This document shows, piece after piece, positions 26,035-44,589 of a DNA stretch of 64,000 bases. Each line of letters begins with the position of its first letter. The stretch's first letter is position 1. The notes beneath the pieces were generated by a model. The model was given only the letters and a program-made list of their open reading frames with translations. It had not been told where the DNA came from and searched no databases. The translations under genes were made by a program, and so were the position numbers. The stretch comes from Dermatemys mawii (Eukaryota; Chordata; Testudines; Dermatemydidae): assembly GCA_007922305.1 (NCBI GenBank), contig ML677333.1, positions 13,693,364 through 13,757,363 on the forward strand, in the 5' to 3' direction.

Positions 26035-27070
26035 CCTATCTCCAATAATTCTCAGATGACGCAAACCACTGACCTGTTATAAGTATTGATGTGGCAGAGG
26101 CTCACGCTGAAGCTATCTGTTAAGAGCCTTGCTGCCTTGGGGTTTTGAATCCCAACTCCTGCTCTATTTATTTTTGATTTTGCCCACTGGGATAGACTCA
26201 AAGTGCCCATCTTGCTGGTTTCAGAGGGAGAGCAGTCTCACTGACTTCAGTGGAAACAAGTGAAGGAGCAAATATTGTGATCATTGATTCAGTTAATTTG
26301 CAAGTCTGCAGATCCAGTAAGGGGCTCTGGGCCCAGAGCTGGATGCCTCTGCTAGTTCTTGGGTGGTGAAAGTTCTTGAGGGTACCCCACAGGAAGGAAT
26401 TCCCATGTGCACCTTCCTGGGCACTCAAATGGGTTCTGCACTTGGGTGGTGGCAGCCTCTACAAATCCAAGGGGTGAGAAATACAAGTCTGAAGTGGCAA
26501 AAAAATTTTAGAGTCCTTGCGGGCCCCCACCTTCTGCACTCAAAGTGCCAGATTGGGGAATCAGCCTGGATGAGCACTCATCTCCACATAAGAGTCATTT
26601 GAAATGACTTGCATCAGAGCACTACACCATGCCCTAAGCCAGTGAGTAGCTGAACACCTATGTTTTCTTTAAAGTAATGACTGTTGCAGGTAAGTCCTAT
26701 TTCGTCTGGACAGTTGGCCATACTCTGCCATTGAGTAAAATGATAAGACAAACATATTCCCTCTAGTAATTATAGTATTTCCTAAAAGAATAGACGTTTC
26801 CATTTCAAGCAGAGGCCAGCAACATAAGAATATTTTTTTCCAGTAACTAGAACACTGGACTTTTAATAAGCTTCTCTACTTCCATACAGTTTGTATTTCT
26901 ACACTTTGTCAGAAGTTTTACAGATCTGTCAGGATCACCAGATGATCTGGTTCAAAGCTTTATCATTTTAAGTTACATAGAAGTAAATAAGCGTAAAAAC
27001 AAAAAGGTTATCATGCAATGCTATGTCTAAAAGTTTAGTATAAACTCAAGCTTCAATATTCATGTTGCCA
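26035..27070. other. Intergenic, downstream of RRM2
   Basis: No gene or repeat was recognised. Confidence 0.45.
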
Positions 27071-27074
27071 AGAA

Positions 27075-27596
27075 TACTACAAGTCAGAGTTCTTTATTTT
27101 AATATTAAAGTGCCAGGTTTATGTACAAACTATTACAAATAGTAAAAAGTAAACTTAAAACCTGCTAAGCAGCAGTGAGGTCATGTTGCTTCCCCTGCAG
27201 TATCTGAGAGCCAAATCTCTCAAATCTAATTTAAGACTATAATTTCTCAAGCACTTCCAGCTTTGTTATAGAAATTCCAGAAGCTAATGATGTGTATAAC
27301 CTCCCTGTTGTAAGGGATGGCATTTGAGATCACTTGAAAAATCCTCAATTCTTGAGGAAATGATTTTATAATACAGGTTACTCCATCTAAGCATTCTATG
27401 AACTAACACCATTGGCAATATCTAATGAAAGAATTTTACCACTGTAGCTATACTACTCTCCTCAAAACAGTACCATATCCCACACTGTTCAAGAATGGGA
27501 TTTTAATATAATAGCAAGTCACAATGTGATTTCATATTGAAAGCAATGTTTCATTCAAACAGCATGCACATCATATCTTAAATGATCTCAGTTCAT
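27075..27596 (-). other. RRM2: RRM2 3' untranslated region (predicted)
   Basis: This is AT-rich sequence between the stop codon and the first good downstream poly(A) signal. No mobile element was recognised in it. The cleavage point is inferred as 10-30 bases past the signal. A longer 3' end using later signals cannot be excluded. Confidence 0.5.
27093..27098 (-). promoter_or_regulatory. RRM2 poly(A) signal AATAAA
   Basis: The minus strand reads AATAAA about 500 bases past the RRM2 stop codon. It is the first canonical hexamer noticed downstream of the gene. Confidence 0.55.
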
Positions 27597-34952
<7,356 letters not shown>

Positions 34953-35039
34953 GGCGGGCAGAGACAAGCGGCGACACAACGAAGGCTCCGGTTCGCAGGG
35001 GCAGCGGCGCCAGTAGGACAGCGGCGCGCCAGGAGACGC

Positions 35040-35045
35040 TTTATA
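35040..35045 (-). promoter_or_regulatory. TATA box (TATAAA) of RRM2
   Basis: The minus strand reads TATAAA 88 bases upstream of the start codon. This predicts transcription starting near 35010-35015 and a 5' UTR of about 60 bases with no upstream ATG. Confidence 0.75.
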
Positions 35046-35050
35046 TTCCC

Positions 35051-35065
35051 TTCGAACTTGGCGCC
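35051..35065 (-). promoter_or_regulatory. CDE/CHR-like cell-cycle element
   Basis: The minus strand reads GGCGC, then four bases (CAAG), then TTCGAA. A GC-rich CDE four bases before a CHR (TTTGAA or TTCGAA type) is the known bipartite site for DREAM, MuvB and B-MYB. It lies just upstream of the TATA box. The same bases also fit an E2F half site (TTGGCGCC on the plus strand). Function is inferred from motif and spacing. Confidence 0.65.
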
Positions 35066-35080
35066 AGAACGCCAGGCTGC

Positions 35081-35306
35081 CCAATCACAGCGCCAGGCAC
35101 TGCGCCAATTCCGGAACGGTGCCGGCCCCGCTGTGCTCCCATTGGCCAGAGACCCGGCCGCGCCGCGCTCCCCATTGTCACAAACGCGGGAGCCGCCGAA
35201 CATTCCGACCGCTCCGCCCTCCCATTGGCCCGAGCCTCGTCCCTGGGTCTTACGCAAGTTGGAATCAGCCTAAATTCCCTGCACTCCGCCTGGACGTGCC
35301 CATTGG
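35081..35306 (-). promoter_or_regulatory. Cluster of CCAAT (NF-Y) boxes upstream of RRM2
   Basis: CCAAT boxes in strong NF-Y context read on the minus strand at 35141-35145, 35224-35228 and 35302-35306 (each GCCAATGGG or ACCAATGGG). Inverted copies lie at 35081-35085 (strong context) and 35105-35109 (weaker). RRM2 promoters in mammals use CCAAT boxes, and multiple CCAAT boxes typically accompany CHR elements. Confidence 0.7.
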
Positions 35307-35475
35307 TCAGAGCCCCAGCTGGACGCGCCCCTGTATTGTCCCGCGAGATTCCATCCCCTGCGGGTGGGTCCCGTCCCCTACGCTCCCTTTGTTGCATTGC
35401 CCTGCCCCCACCGGGACCAGGACAGTCTTTACTCGCCCTGCCACCCCCGGTAAAGCACGGGCGGGTGACCGCATG

Positions 35476-35609
35476 TAGGGTGACCAGGTGACGTCCCGAT
35501 TTTATAGGGACAGTCCCGGTTTTGGGGTCTTCGACTCTTTCTCTTATATAGGCTCTTATTACTCCCCACCCCTGTCCCGATTGTTCACACTTGCTGTCTG
35601 GTCAGCCTC
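35476..35609 (+). mobile_element. hAT-type miniature element, family A, upstream of RRM2
   Basis: Starts TAGGGTGACC and ends GGTCAGCCTC, with one arm degraded. Flanking ACCGCATG and ACCGCATA give an 8-bp target duplication with one mismatch. It abuts the upstream edge of the CpG island and has the same orientation as the intron 2 copy. Confidence 0.82.
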
Positions 35610-35614
35610 ACCGC

Positions 35615-36070
35615 ATAGGGTGTTTGCAGACTCAGAAAAAGTTTTTTAAAAAAAGAACTAGGGGTGTAATGGGTGGCGGGGGAACTGCCTGGGAGTGCTA
35701 GAGCTGCTGATCCCCACACAGCAGTGTTTTTTAAGGTTTCTTCATTTGCAGTTCTCTAAAAGATTTGGAATAGGAGGACAGCCCCCTTTGTAAACCTTAG
35801 ACATAGTCCGTGGACGCCCTGGAATCTGTGACCCACAAGCTGAAAATCAGGGCCGTGTCACAAACTGCCCCCCTACCACCACCAGGCAGTATATGAGCGC
35901 AAGAACTGGTGAAGAAGCAATTCTGCTCCCTTGGTGGAGGGTCCCAGCATCCCAAGTGTCAGCGGTTTAGGAACCAGTGAAGATTAAACCTTTCTGCTGT
36001 TCTCCCATTGGCTCAAATGCCCCAACAGGGCATTTTACGTGCTTCTTTTACTCCCTCTGAGTTAGCGATG
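35615..36070. other. Intergenic, nothing recognised
   Basis: Sequence upstream of the RRM2 CpG island. No divergent transcript or exon was identified. Confidence 0.45.
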
Positions 36071-36074
36071 TCCT

Positions 36075-36400
36075 GAAACATAATGGTCTTCTGTAAAAGT
36101 GTAGCCCATCTAATATAATGTTGGATGCTCACATTTTCTATATAAATGTCTTTAAGCCTCCTAAATTGTATGCCTCAAATATATCTTGTGGCAGTGAGTT
36201 CCACCAATTAGTTATGCACTGTGTAAAGTATTTCCTTTTATAAATGCTATATCTCTTACCTTCACATTGAATGTTCTCCTGTTCAGATATAATTCAAAAA
36301 GTAAAGTAGGAGAATCCTATTGACCTTCTCTGTGCTATTTATTATTTTTGAATCCCTCTCTCAAATCCTCTCTCATCTACACCTTCTGTTCTGGTGTAGC
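36075..36400 (-). mobile_element. Old CR1/L3-like LINE fragment
   Basis: AGTGAGTTCCACCAATTAGT, then TATGCACTGTGTAAAGTATT, matches the reversed CR1-clade reading also seen at 39005-39060, but with much more divergence. Confidence 0.6.
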
Positions 36401-36600
36401 CCAGATCATGCAAAGATTTAGACATGCATAACTTCATGCTTGGGAAGAGTCTTAATATGTGTTATATATGTGATTAAATCTTTGCAAGATCAGGGGCATA
36501 TGAGGAAAATCTGTACCTCTGAGTTTCATCTCAGATTTTGGTATCACCTGGCCAAAATTTGGGTTTAGGGTGGAGCTTGGGAGAGTATTGCCATTTTTTT

Positions 36601-36617
36601 ACACACACACACACACA

Positions 36618-36648
<31 letters not shown>
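36601..36648. repeat. Compound (AC)n(TC)n microsatellite
   Basis: Ten AC units are followed by about fourteen TC units without interruption. Confidence 0.98.
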
Positions 36649-36651
<3 letters not shown>

Positions 36652-36659
36652 ACTTTTGA

Positions 36660-38410
36660 GGGATCGTTGACTTTCCTGGAAAATAGATTATGTATGCCAC
36701 TTGATTTCATATATTTCTACTTTTGTCAAATGGTCAGGCACCAGAAAAGTAGAAAATAGCTGCAGAAAACTAATACAAAGAAATAAAGATTTGAAGGAGG
36801 TGACTGATGAAAGTATTTTCAGGACAGAAGAAGTGGGAGACACTCCTAAAGCTAAGTAGGGTAGTCTGAGGAAGAAGAAAAGGAGAGTCACAAGTGGTAG
36901 GAGAAAACAAAAGAAACAGTCAGTAGAGGAATAAGTAGAAGATAGATTGCGGGGAGGGGAGAAAGACCCAACTGCAGAGCCTTGCAGGAAGGTTGAAGAC
37001 AAGGAGTTTGAAACTGACACCATCAATAATTAAGATTAATGATATCGTATTATTATTAAATGAGCTGATAGCCCCTGAGTGTTATGTGATATTTAGCACA
37101 GTGTCAACTCATGCAATAGTAACAACGGAGGAGGTGATTACATATACCCTGTTGTTGGACAAGTTTGCACAGGCTGAACTCTCAGAGCAGTGACTCTCAC
37201 TTGCTTCTTCATCGGAATAGACTAAATAATAAGACACCTGCTGCAGCTGCTATGTTACTTGCCATTGGGAAGTGTATTTTTTTCAGACACGTCGTTTTTC
37301 TCCCTGTAGAGGAAATTAAGTTTTTCAGTCAGTTACACAACTGTGTAAAACAGCCTAACCCAAAGCTTCTAAAATTCTAGCTGCTTCTGCCCTTTTCCCC
37401 TTCTTTTAGTAACACAATACATGATCACACTCAGCTATTTCAAAAATGAACAGAAGTGTACGCAGCATTGTTTTACATTAAATGCAGGTTGCTCTTATTA
37501 TTTAAACGGCGGCATCACTTTCTTCTCCTTACCCACCCATCCCAACTAGAATGTGCTTAGCTCACTATGACTTGCAGAAAATTGAAATAAATAAGCATAG
37601 ACAGGATGTGGCTTGTTGTGGTTTCCAAATGTAAAGGAAGGGATGTGTCAGTCCTGCAAGAGTTCTGAATTAAAGTAAGTATAGCTAGGTTCCAAGAAGA
37701 GTTAGAATATATGTGTATACGTTGGGATTTAGAGTAATTACAAAAACTTACGTTTTTCTCTATGTCAATAAAATCATTTAGGTGTGTTTTTGTCACTAAG
37801 TTAAAGAATATTGGGCAGCTATATTATAGTAAGTAAAACAATATATGCTGTATTCTGATGATTATTGATTTACAGAAAGTCATAACATCTATAGCACCCA
37901 GATATCAAATGTGTCAGTGTCAATGGATTTACAGTAGCAATGAATCTGGCTTATATAATTCAGCTCTTAGGCACAGGGTCAACTTTAATTAAACTTCAAA
38001 TGTAATGAGATTGTGTTTAAAGCATCTGTGATTGTGTGTGTGCCCAGTTCTGGGAGACAGAGAGTGCCCTTAAATGCTATTAACGTCACTGACACCTAAG
38101 CACGGGTGTAAGTGCTTGCCTGAATGGGGACCAGAGATCTAAGGGCCCAATCCTGTGGTGTGCTATGTAACTACTGTGAGGTGTTCAGGATCTTAAACAC
38201 CTAGTGAAGTTGTTGGGAACTTAGAGCGCTCAGTACCCCACAGGACTGGGCCCATGATCACAGACCTTTGAACACAATTTCTTTGCTAGTATGGGATGTA
38301 GCACTGCTTTAAAGAGAGTGATTCTCAGGCTAGGGTTTGTGGACCAAAGAACACGGTAAATGAGAGAAATATTTTAAGAAACAAGCAAAGGGAACTGCCG
38401 AGACAGGTGG
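36660..38410. other. Intergenic, nothing recognised
   Basis: AT-rich, with random short frames. Confidence 0.45.
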
Positions 38411-38414
38411 ATCC

Positions 38415-38720
38415 AGGGCCGTCCTTACCCAAATGCAAGGTACACAGCTGCATAGGGCACCCCGAAATTTGGGGCTACACTACACACTTAATTCGATATA
38501 ACTACGTTGCTCTGGGGGGGTGAAAAATCTACACCCCAGCATAACATAGTTATACCGACCTTAACCCTCCCTCCCACCATAGATAGTGCTTTGTCCATGG
38601 GGGAGCGTCTCCAACCGACATAGATACCACCTCTCACAGAGATGGAGTTATTAAGCCGACGGGAGGGTGCTCTCCTATCGGTACAGAGCATCTTTACCAG
38701 AAGCACTAATAGCTGCTGAA
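38415..38720. mobile_element. Truncated hAT-like end followed by a Harbinger-like miniature element
   Basis: CAGGGCCGTCCTTACCC at 38415 looks like a hAT left end. It stops near 38465, where GGGGCTACACTACACAC begins a miniature element with internal inverted segments (CTCTGGGGGGTG region against CACCCC-type words). That in turn stops at the CR1 start near 38720. Confidence 0.5.
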
Positions 38721-38721
38721 C

Positions 38722-39500
38722 ATAAGAACACAAGAAAGGCCGTACTGGATCAGACCAAAGGTCCATGTAGCCCAGTATCCTGTCTACCGACAGTGGCCAA
38801 TGCCAGGTGCCCTGGAGTGAGTGAACCTAACAGGTAAAGACAAAGTGATCTCTCTTCTGCCATCCATCACCCACCTCTGACAAACAGAGGCCAGGGACAC
38901 CATTCCTTACCCAGCCTGGCTAATAGCCATTAATGGACTTAACCTCCATGAATTTATCCAGTTCTCTTTTAAACCCTCTTATAGTCCTACCATTCACAGG
39001 CTCCTCAGGCAAGGAGTTCCACAGGTTGACTGTGCGCTGTGTGAAGAAGAACTTCCTTTTATTTGTTTTAAACCTGCTGTCCACTAATTTCTATGGGTGG
39101 CCCCTAGTTCTGCTATTATGGGAACAAGTAAATAACTTTTCCTTATTCACTTTCTCCACGCCACTCATAATTTTATATACCTCTATCATATCCCCCCTTA
39201 GTCTCCTCTTTTCCAAGCTAAAAAGTCCTAGCTTCTTTAATCTCTCCTCATATGGGCCCTTGCCAATCCCCTAATCATTTTAGTTGCCCTTCTCTGAACC
39301 TTTTCCAATGCCAGTATATCCTTTTCGAGATGAGACCACATTTGTACACAGTATTCAAGATGTGGGCGCACCATGGATTTGTATGAGGGCAATAAGATAT
39401 TCTCCGTCTTATTCTCTATCCCTTTTTAAATGATTCCTAACATCCTGTTTGCTTTTTTGACTGCCGCTGCACACTGCATGGACATCTTCAGAGAAGATGC
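38722..39500 (-). mobile_element. CR1 LINE 3' fragment, long
   Basis: Reverse-oriented CR1. It begins with the complement of the 3' end (ATAAGAACACAAGAAAGGCC, TACTGGATCAGACCAAAGGT) and runs back into the ORF2 C-terminal coding part (AAGGAGTTCCACAGGTTGAC and onward). Frames are broken. Confidence 0.93.
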
Positions 39501-39520
39501 TGCGATGATGCAAGTTTTTA

Positions 39521-39797
39521 GGCTTCGTCTACACTGGAAACTTCAAAGCGCTGTCGCGGTGACACTCCCACAGCAGTGCTTTGAAGTGTGAGTGTGATCA
39601 CATGCAAGTGCTGGGAGAGAGAGCTCTCTCAGCGCTCCTGGTAATCCACCTCTACAAGGGGAATAGCTCTGAGTGCTGGGAGCCTGTCCACACTGGTGCT
39701 TGAAAGCACTCAAACTTGCTACACTCAGCGGGGTGATTTTTCACACACCCCGAGCCAGGAAGTTAGAGAGCTATAAAACGTAAGCGTAGACAAGCCC
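39521..39797. mobile_element. Harbinger-like miniature element
   Basis: Termini GGCTTCGTCTACACTGG and GCGTAGACAAGCCC are inverted. Flanks TTA and CTA fit a 3-bp TWA-type duplication with one mismatch. Internal inverted words (CAAAGCGCTGTCGCGG region against CAGTGCTTTGAAG) suggest a folded structure. Confidence 0.75.
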
Positions 39798-39829
39798 CTA
39801 GTGTAGATCTGCTCTAAGACAACGGTGAC

Positions 39830-40475
39830 TCAGTAACCCTGAACTTTGTGACCTTCAAAGTCTCTCTTCCTGCTGCTACTCATCTAAAAGGCCTTATCTT
39901 TACTAGGGAAAGAGGGCATGTTCTTAACTTATGGCCTGGCAAATGAACCTTTACTCATAATCCATCTATTGTGTTTTAGTTAATAACAGGTATCAGTTTT
40001 GTTCTGAACCTATGTTGAGCTATTGGGCAATGGCTTTCATACACAGGGCAAAGCCTTCTTTGAGAAAGCAGTTCTTGCTGAGTGGGAGACACAGATGCAG
40101 GCAAATCTGACAGATTTGTTTTTTCCTCTGTTTTACTGCAAATTCCCTGCTGAATATAAAGGTTAATGGTTGCATATGTATATTTACAGTTAAGAAGCCA
40201 AATAGTTAAATTAGGTGTGACTACTGTTTTTCAGTCTGATCCTCAGATGACTTATCACTAGCTGATGATTGGCATTTGTTTCAGTTTCTTTTTTGCTTGT
40301 TTCAGGAAAGGGGATTTGCTTACATATCACCAGCTAGCATAATGTCTGTATATCTGGGTATAGTACTAAGATTATCCACAACTATAAAGTTAGTTTTTAA
40401 AAGTCATATGATACATAGAGTAGTTAACCAGCCATAACCCAAATGTAGGTGAATAGATTTAACAATACAGTTTAG
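39830..40475. other. Intergenic, nothing recognised
   Basis: No feature was identified apart from AT-rich sequence. Confidence 0.45.
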
Positions 40476-40479
40476 ATAA

Positions 40480-40728
40480 GGGGTCTCAAACTCCCGGCCC
40501 ATCGACCACCTGTGGCCCGAGAATCTCCCCAATGTGGCCTGCAGAGCTCCAGCAATTTTAGGGCCGGGTCTCTCTTGTGGCCCCGCCTGCCACCCCCAGG
40601 CACTCCCTCCACCCTGGTGCATCCCCTGGGTGATTTACAATGACCTGGAGCCTCACCCACCCCTGGCAGCGCAGCGAAGCTGAGGGGCTTCTGCCTGCTC
40701 ACTCCATGTGTCTGCCGGCCCAGGTGGC
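40480..40728 (+). mobile_element. Truncated hAT-like element
   Basis: It starts GGGGTCTCAAACTCCCGGCC and has GTGGCCTGCAGAGC-type interior words typical of hAT miniature elements. No right terminus is present, and the LTR-like repeat follows directly. Confidence 0.5.
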
Positions 40729-40734
40729 TTCAAA

Positions 40735-41215
40735 CTCCATCTTGTTGCTGTGACTTTGTGCAGAAGAATAAAGGAGTTTCTGCCCACAAGAAAGAGAGAA
40801 TATAAAAGGCCCTGGAAGCCCCTCCATTTTGTCTTCAGCTAGTTTAAGATATGGCCTCTCCACCCACAAGAGTTACCTGAACGAAACTGAAAAGAGACAG
40901 TAACTACAGGGCAGTGAGTGATTGCTGGACCCAGACTAGGAAGGAATCCAGTCTATGAAAGAAACTTATTGGAACATCTCTGGGGGTGAGATTTCATCTG
41001 CATTCAGTTTCCTACTGTAGTAGGCTTAGACTTGCAAGGTTTATTTTGCTTGGTAACTTACTTTGTTCTGTCTGTTATCACTTGGAATCACTTAAGTTCT
41101 GCTTTTTATACTTAATAAAATCACTTTTGCTTATTATTGAACTGTGAGTTAGTGACTAATACTCGGGGGAGGGGGCAAACAGCTGTGCATATCTCTCTAT
41201 CAGTGTTAAATTAGC
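40735..41215 (+). mobile_element. Probable solo LTR of an endogenous retroelement
   Basis: It has LTR architecture: TATAAAAGG at 40801, a predicted start about 25 bases later, then AATAAA at 41114-41119 and a GT-rich downstream part. No adjacent coding region was found, so this is a solo or degraded LTR. Precise ends and family are uncertain. Confidence 0.45.
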
Positions 41216-42715
41216 AATGATTTCTTTTAATAAACCTCAGCTGAGAGGTCTAAACCAGAACAAGACATTCTATAGTAACTAGATTTGAGGCTGATACTGT
41301 GTTTAGAAGTGTGGTCCATTAATACATGAAATCAAATCCTTTCTCATGAACAATTCTGTAACCTGATTACCTGAAAACAAATCGTGAGACTCTCAGTAGT
41401 TAATGAACAGCTACTGAAATTATCTTTTGCCAACAAACAGACCCATACAAACACTGGGGAATGGAGTGGGGGTTTTGTTGTTGTTGTGTTTGTTTAAACA
41501 TGTCTTCCATCTATTTAGCTTCCTTAACTGCCAGCTACAACTGTTACTGCAGAGCCCTTTCTAATGGCATAGTGTCAAGTTTTTATCCCTGTTACATCGC
41601 TGTAAATGCAGTTTCACTCTGCTGCAGTCAGTGGAGCTGCTCATGTAAATTGGAAATTTGGACAACAGGTAGTTCAGGACTGATCCCATACTGAAGGTTA
41701 TGCAAATTTTACTGGTGTGGGATCAGGCCCTTTATGGTAGAAAATGAAGGTTCTTAAGTAAAAGTTAAATAGGCATGTGATTTAAACTACAGCTTGTTAA
41801 CAGTGATAAGTGAATTATGGCCTGAAGACGCTTGAGAACCTGACGACTTTCCTCTCCATAACATAATTTGTATTGGTTGACTGTTATTTAGTGAGTTCGC
41901 AATAGGAACTGGATCCAACAGAGCTCATTGGGACTAATCCAAAGGCGCCCATTACCCTTCATCCTCTGGTGGCCAGTGAGACGAGTAGGGCTGGGATGTC
42001 CCATAGTTGACTCAAGCAGCTAAAAGGCAGAACTCATTCTTCTCTCCTCCCTCCCTACTTTTGGAGGGAGTGAATAAATCAGAAGCTGCCTGGTATTTGC
42101 AAACCCACCAGCTGATATAAGTACTCTAGGCATCCTGCTGGAAGTGTAGCTCACAGCCTGATTGTGCCTTGGGGTACAGCTTCTCCTCCACTGGGTTGAC
42201 CAGCCTTTCGCTGTCAGTGTGATGATATGTGGGCCCATCCCCACTCCCACTTCCCTCCTTCTGTCATCATAATGGATAGCTGGTCTCATGAGCTATTGGG
42301 CCATTTTTGCCTGAAAAACATCACTATCTGGCTCTTGACTTACTAGCTCCAGGCCTCCTCCAGCTCCAGCGTTCCTTATACAACAACACCCCCAGTCTTC
42401 CGCTCCCCCAACCCCCAGCATCTCCTTTTTGATGACTTCGTCTCCTTTCAACAGCCCCCAAGCCATTTCAGCTTCAAGTTCCCTATAATACGAGTCCCAG
42501 CTCTCTCCCTCCTTTTTGTCTCATGGACAGGGCCCTATTAAATTCAGGGACTCTGAAATCTGGCTGGGGTCGTGGTAATGCCACCCTTACTTCTGTGCTG
42601 CCGCTGGCAGCGGTGCTGCCTTCAGAGCAGCTGCTGCTCTCCAGCTCATCCAAGAACTGGTTAAGAGGTGACTTGGTCACAACCCAGCACAACATGAAGA
42701 AGAGATTTCTGCTAG
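41216..42715. other. Intergenic, mostly unrecognised
   Basis: No gene is supported. A GC-richer segment at 42300-42700 contains only short random frames. Confidence 0.45.
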
Positions 42716-42719
42716 TAGA

Positions 42720-43300
42720 TGGCTTTTGAATGTAACAGAAAAAGGCCTAATGAGATCAAAGGGTTGGAAATTGAAGCTAGACAAAGTCAAACTGGAAATA
42801 AGGTTCAGATTTTTAACAGCAGGGGCAACTGACCATTGGAACAATTTACCTAGAGACGTGGTGGATTCTCCATCACATGAAGTCTTTAAATCAAGACTGG
42901 ACCTCTTTCTACCAGATATACTCTAGCTCAGGGGTAGGCAACCTATGGCACGTGTGCCAAAGGTGGCACACAAGCTGATTTTCAGTGCCACTCATACTGC
43001 CCGGGACTTGGCCACTGGTCTGTGGGGCTCTGCATTTGAATTTAATTTTAAATGAAGCTTCTTAAACATTTTTAAAACCTTATTTACTTTATATACAACA
43101 ATAGTTTAGTTATATATTATAGAGAGAGAGACCTTCTAAAAAACGTTAAAATGTATTACTGGCACGCGAAAACTTAAATTAGAGTGAATAAATGAAGACT
43201 CGGCACACCACCTCTGAAAGGTTGCCGACCCCTGCTCTAGCTCAAGCAGATGTTATGAGTTTGACACAGAAAGTACTGTGTGAAGTTTTACATTATCCAA
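42720..43300 (+). mobile_element. Old CR1-clade LINE 3' fragment, split by a hAT
   Basis: CATTGGAACAATTTACCTAG, then GGTGGATTCTCCATCAC and TTTAAATCAAGACTGGACC, reads as the degraded end of CR1 ORF2 and its 3' UTR. A hAT element is inserted at 42929-43234, and CR1-like sequence continues beyond it. Confidence 0.7.
42929..43234 (+). mobile_element. hAT miniature element, family C, copy 1
   Basis: Starts CAGGGGTAGGCAACC and ends GTTGCCGACCCCTG. The 8-bp target duplication CTCTAGCT is perfect (42921-42928 and 43235-43242). It shares over 250 bases with the copy at 46068. Confidence 0.95.
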
Positions 43301-43309
43301 ACTAGATAA

Positions 43310-44380
43310 CCACTGACTTAAAAAATCTATGACTCATTCTCACCACTGTCCAACCACTCACTTAGCAGTTGCCTACAGGCCTAAGAGCTCCCACAGTGGG
43401 GGTTCCATTTCTGCCAGCTGCGGCCATTCCTGCCACATGACTGCCCCAGCAAATAAAGAGCAGCAAAAAAGATTGAAAAACAATGTTTTAATAATATTTT
43501 TTAAAAAACCCACCATTTTTAGTGTCTCACACAGATCCACCTGAAAAATCAAAGAATAAAAGGTAATCAGGAGACATACGCAATGTACTTGCTCCATTGA
43601 AGATGATTACCGCTGTGGTTTGCTCTTCCAACTTAGAATAATGCCTGTTTTTCAAGTCCAGACTGAGGTAGCTAATACTCTTTCAGATCCAGGCTCCTTT
43701 ATGCACAGATATATCCATTAGACACAGCTGTCTACCCTTGGTGAAAACAATCCATACAGCTTTGTGTCATTCCCATATTCCTGACATTGCTATCGGTGAT
43801 GACTCACACTGTCAACGTTGTTTATTTTCTTACTTCTGTTCTAACACCTTAGAATAACACAACTGAAAGAATAGTAAAAACCAATTCCCATCAGTGCAGT
43901 TCACTTTCATTTCTATTTCTAGTCAGTGTCATGGTATTCTTCAGCCCTGGCAGAGTCCTGTTTGTATCTGCAGGGGAAGGTTAGATTAGACCTAAACCGA
44001 ATTTATTGACAAAAATATAAAAGAAATTATATTTAAATTAGGGTCTATGAAATCTCTCTCATTACAAAGTCTACATTCTGGGTGTAAAAGCTAGTGGCAG
44101 AGCATGGATAACCTGAAGCTGAAAAGTTACAATACATTCTGTACAGGAAACTAGTCCAGTCATGCAGGTTCCTTGACTTTTGCAACATTATTTGAACCAA
44201 TATCACAGGCATGAAAATCAAAATTCTGGCTGAAGGTAACTTAGATGCTATGATAAGCTTCAAATGCACATTGTGAGTATGCTACAGGCATCTATTTTCC
44301 AGGGGCTTAATAGTAAAAATCATATTTATTCTTTGTTAATATATCATAATGAATTGGCTAGTGTGTATATGTTCAATTGT
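43310..44380. other. Intergenic, nothing recognised
   Basis: AT-rich with short frames only. Confidence 0.45.
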
Positions 44381-44383
44381 CTT

Positions 44384-44580
44384 CTCAAACTGTGGTCCAC
44401 GGACCACCAGTGGTCCATGAGCTCCATTCAGGTGGTCCATGGATAGTTCCCTCTAAGGTGCGCACAATAGAATGAAGGGCTACCTAATTAGTGGAGCCAA
44501 TGCAGTGGAGTTGCTGTGATGTTCTGAGTGGTCATAGGGTGAAACCGTGACCATTGTGAAGTTTTTAGGTGGCCTTTAAT
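44384..44580 (+). mobile_element. hAT-like fragment
   Basis: CTTCTCAAACTGTGGTCCAC, then ATAGTTCCCTCTAA, matches the left part of the RRM2 intron 8 element (28340-28375). The right terminus is absent. Confidence 0.65.
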
Positions 44581-44589
44581 TTGATGTAA

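Noticed and set aside
38933..39274. 113-codon plus-strand frame
   Set aside because: It is the antisense of the CR1 ORF2 C-terminus in the reverse-oriented CR1 fragment.
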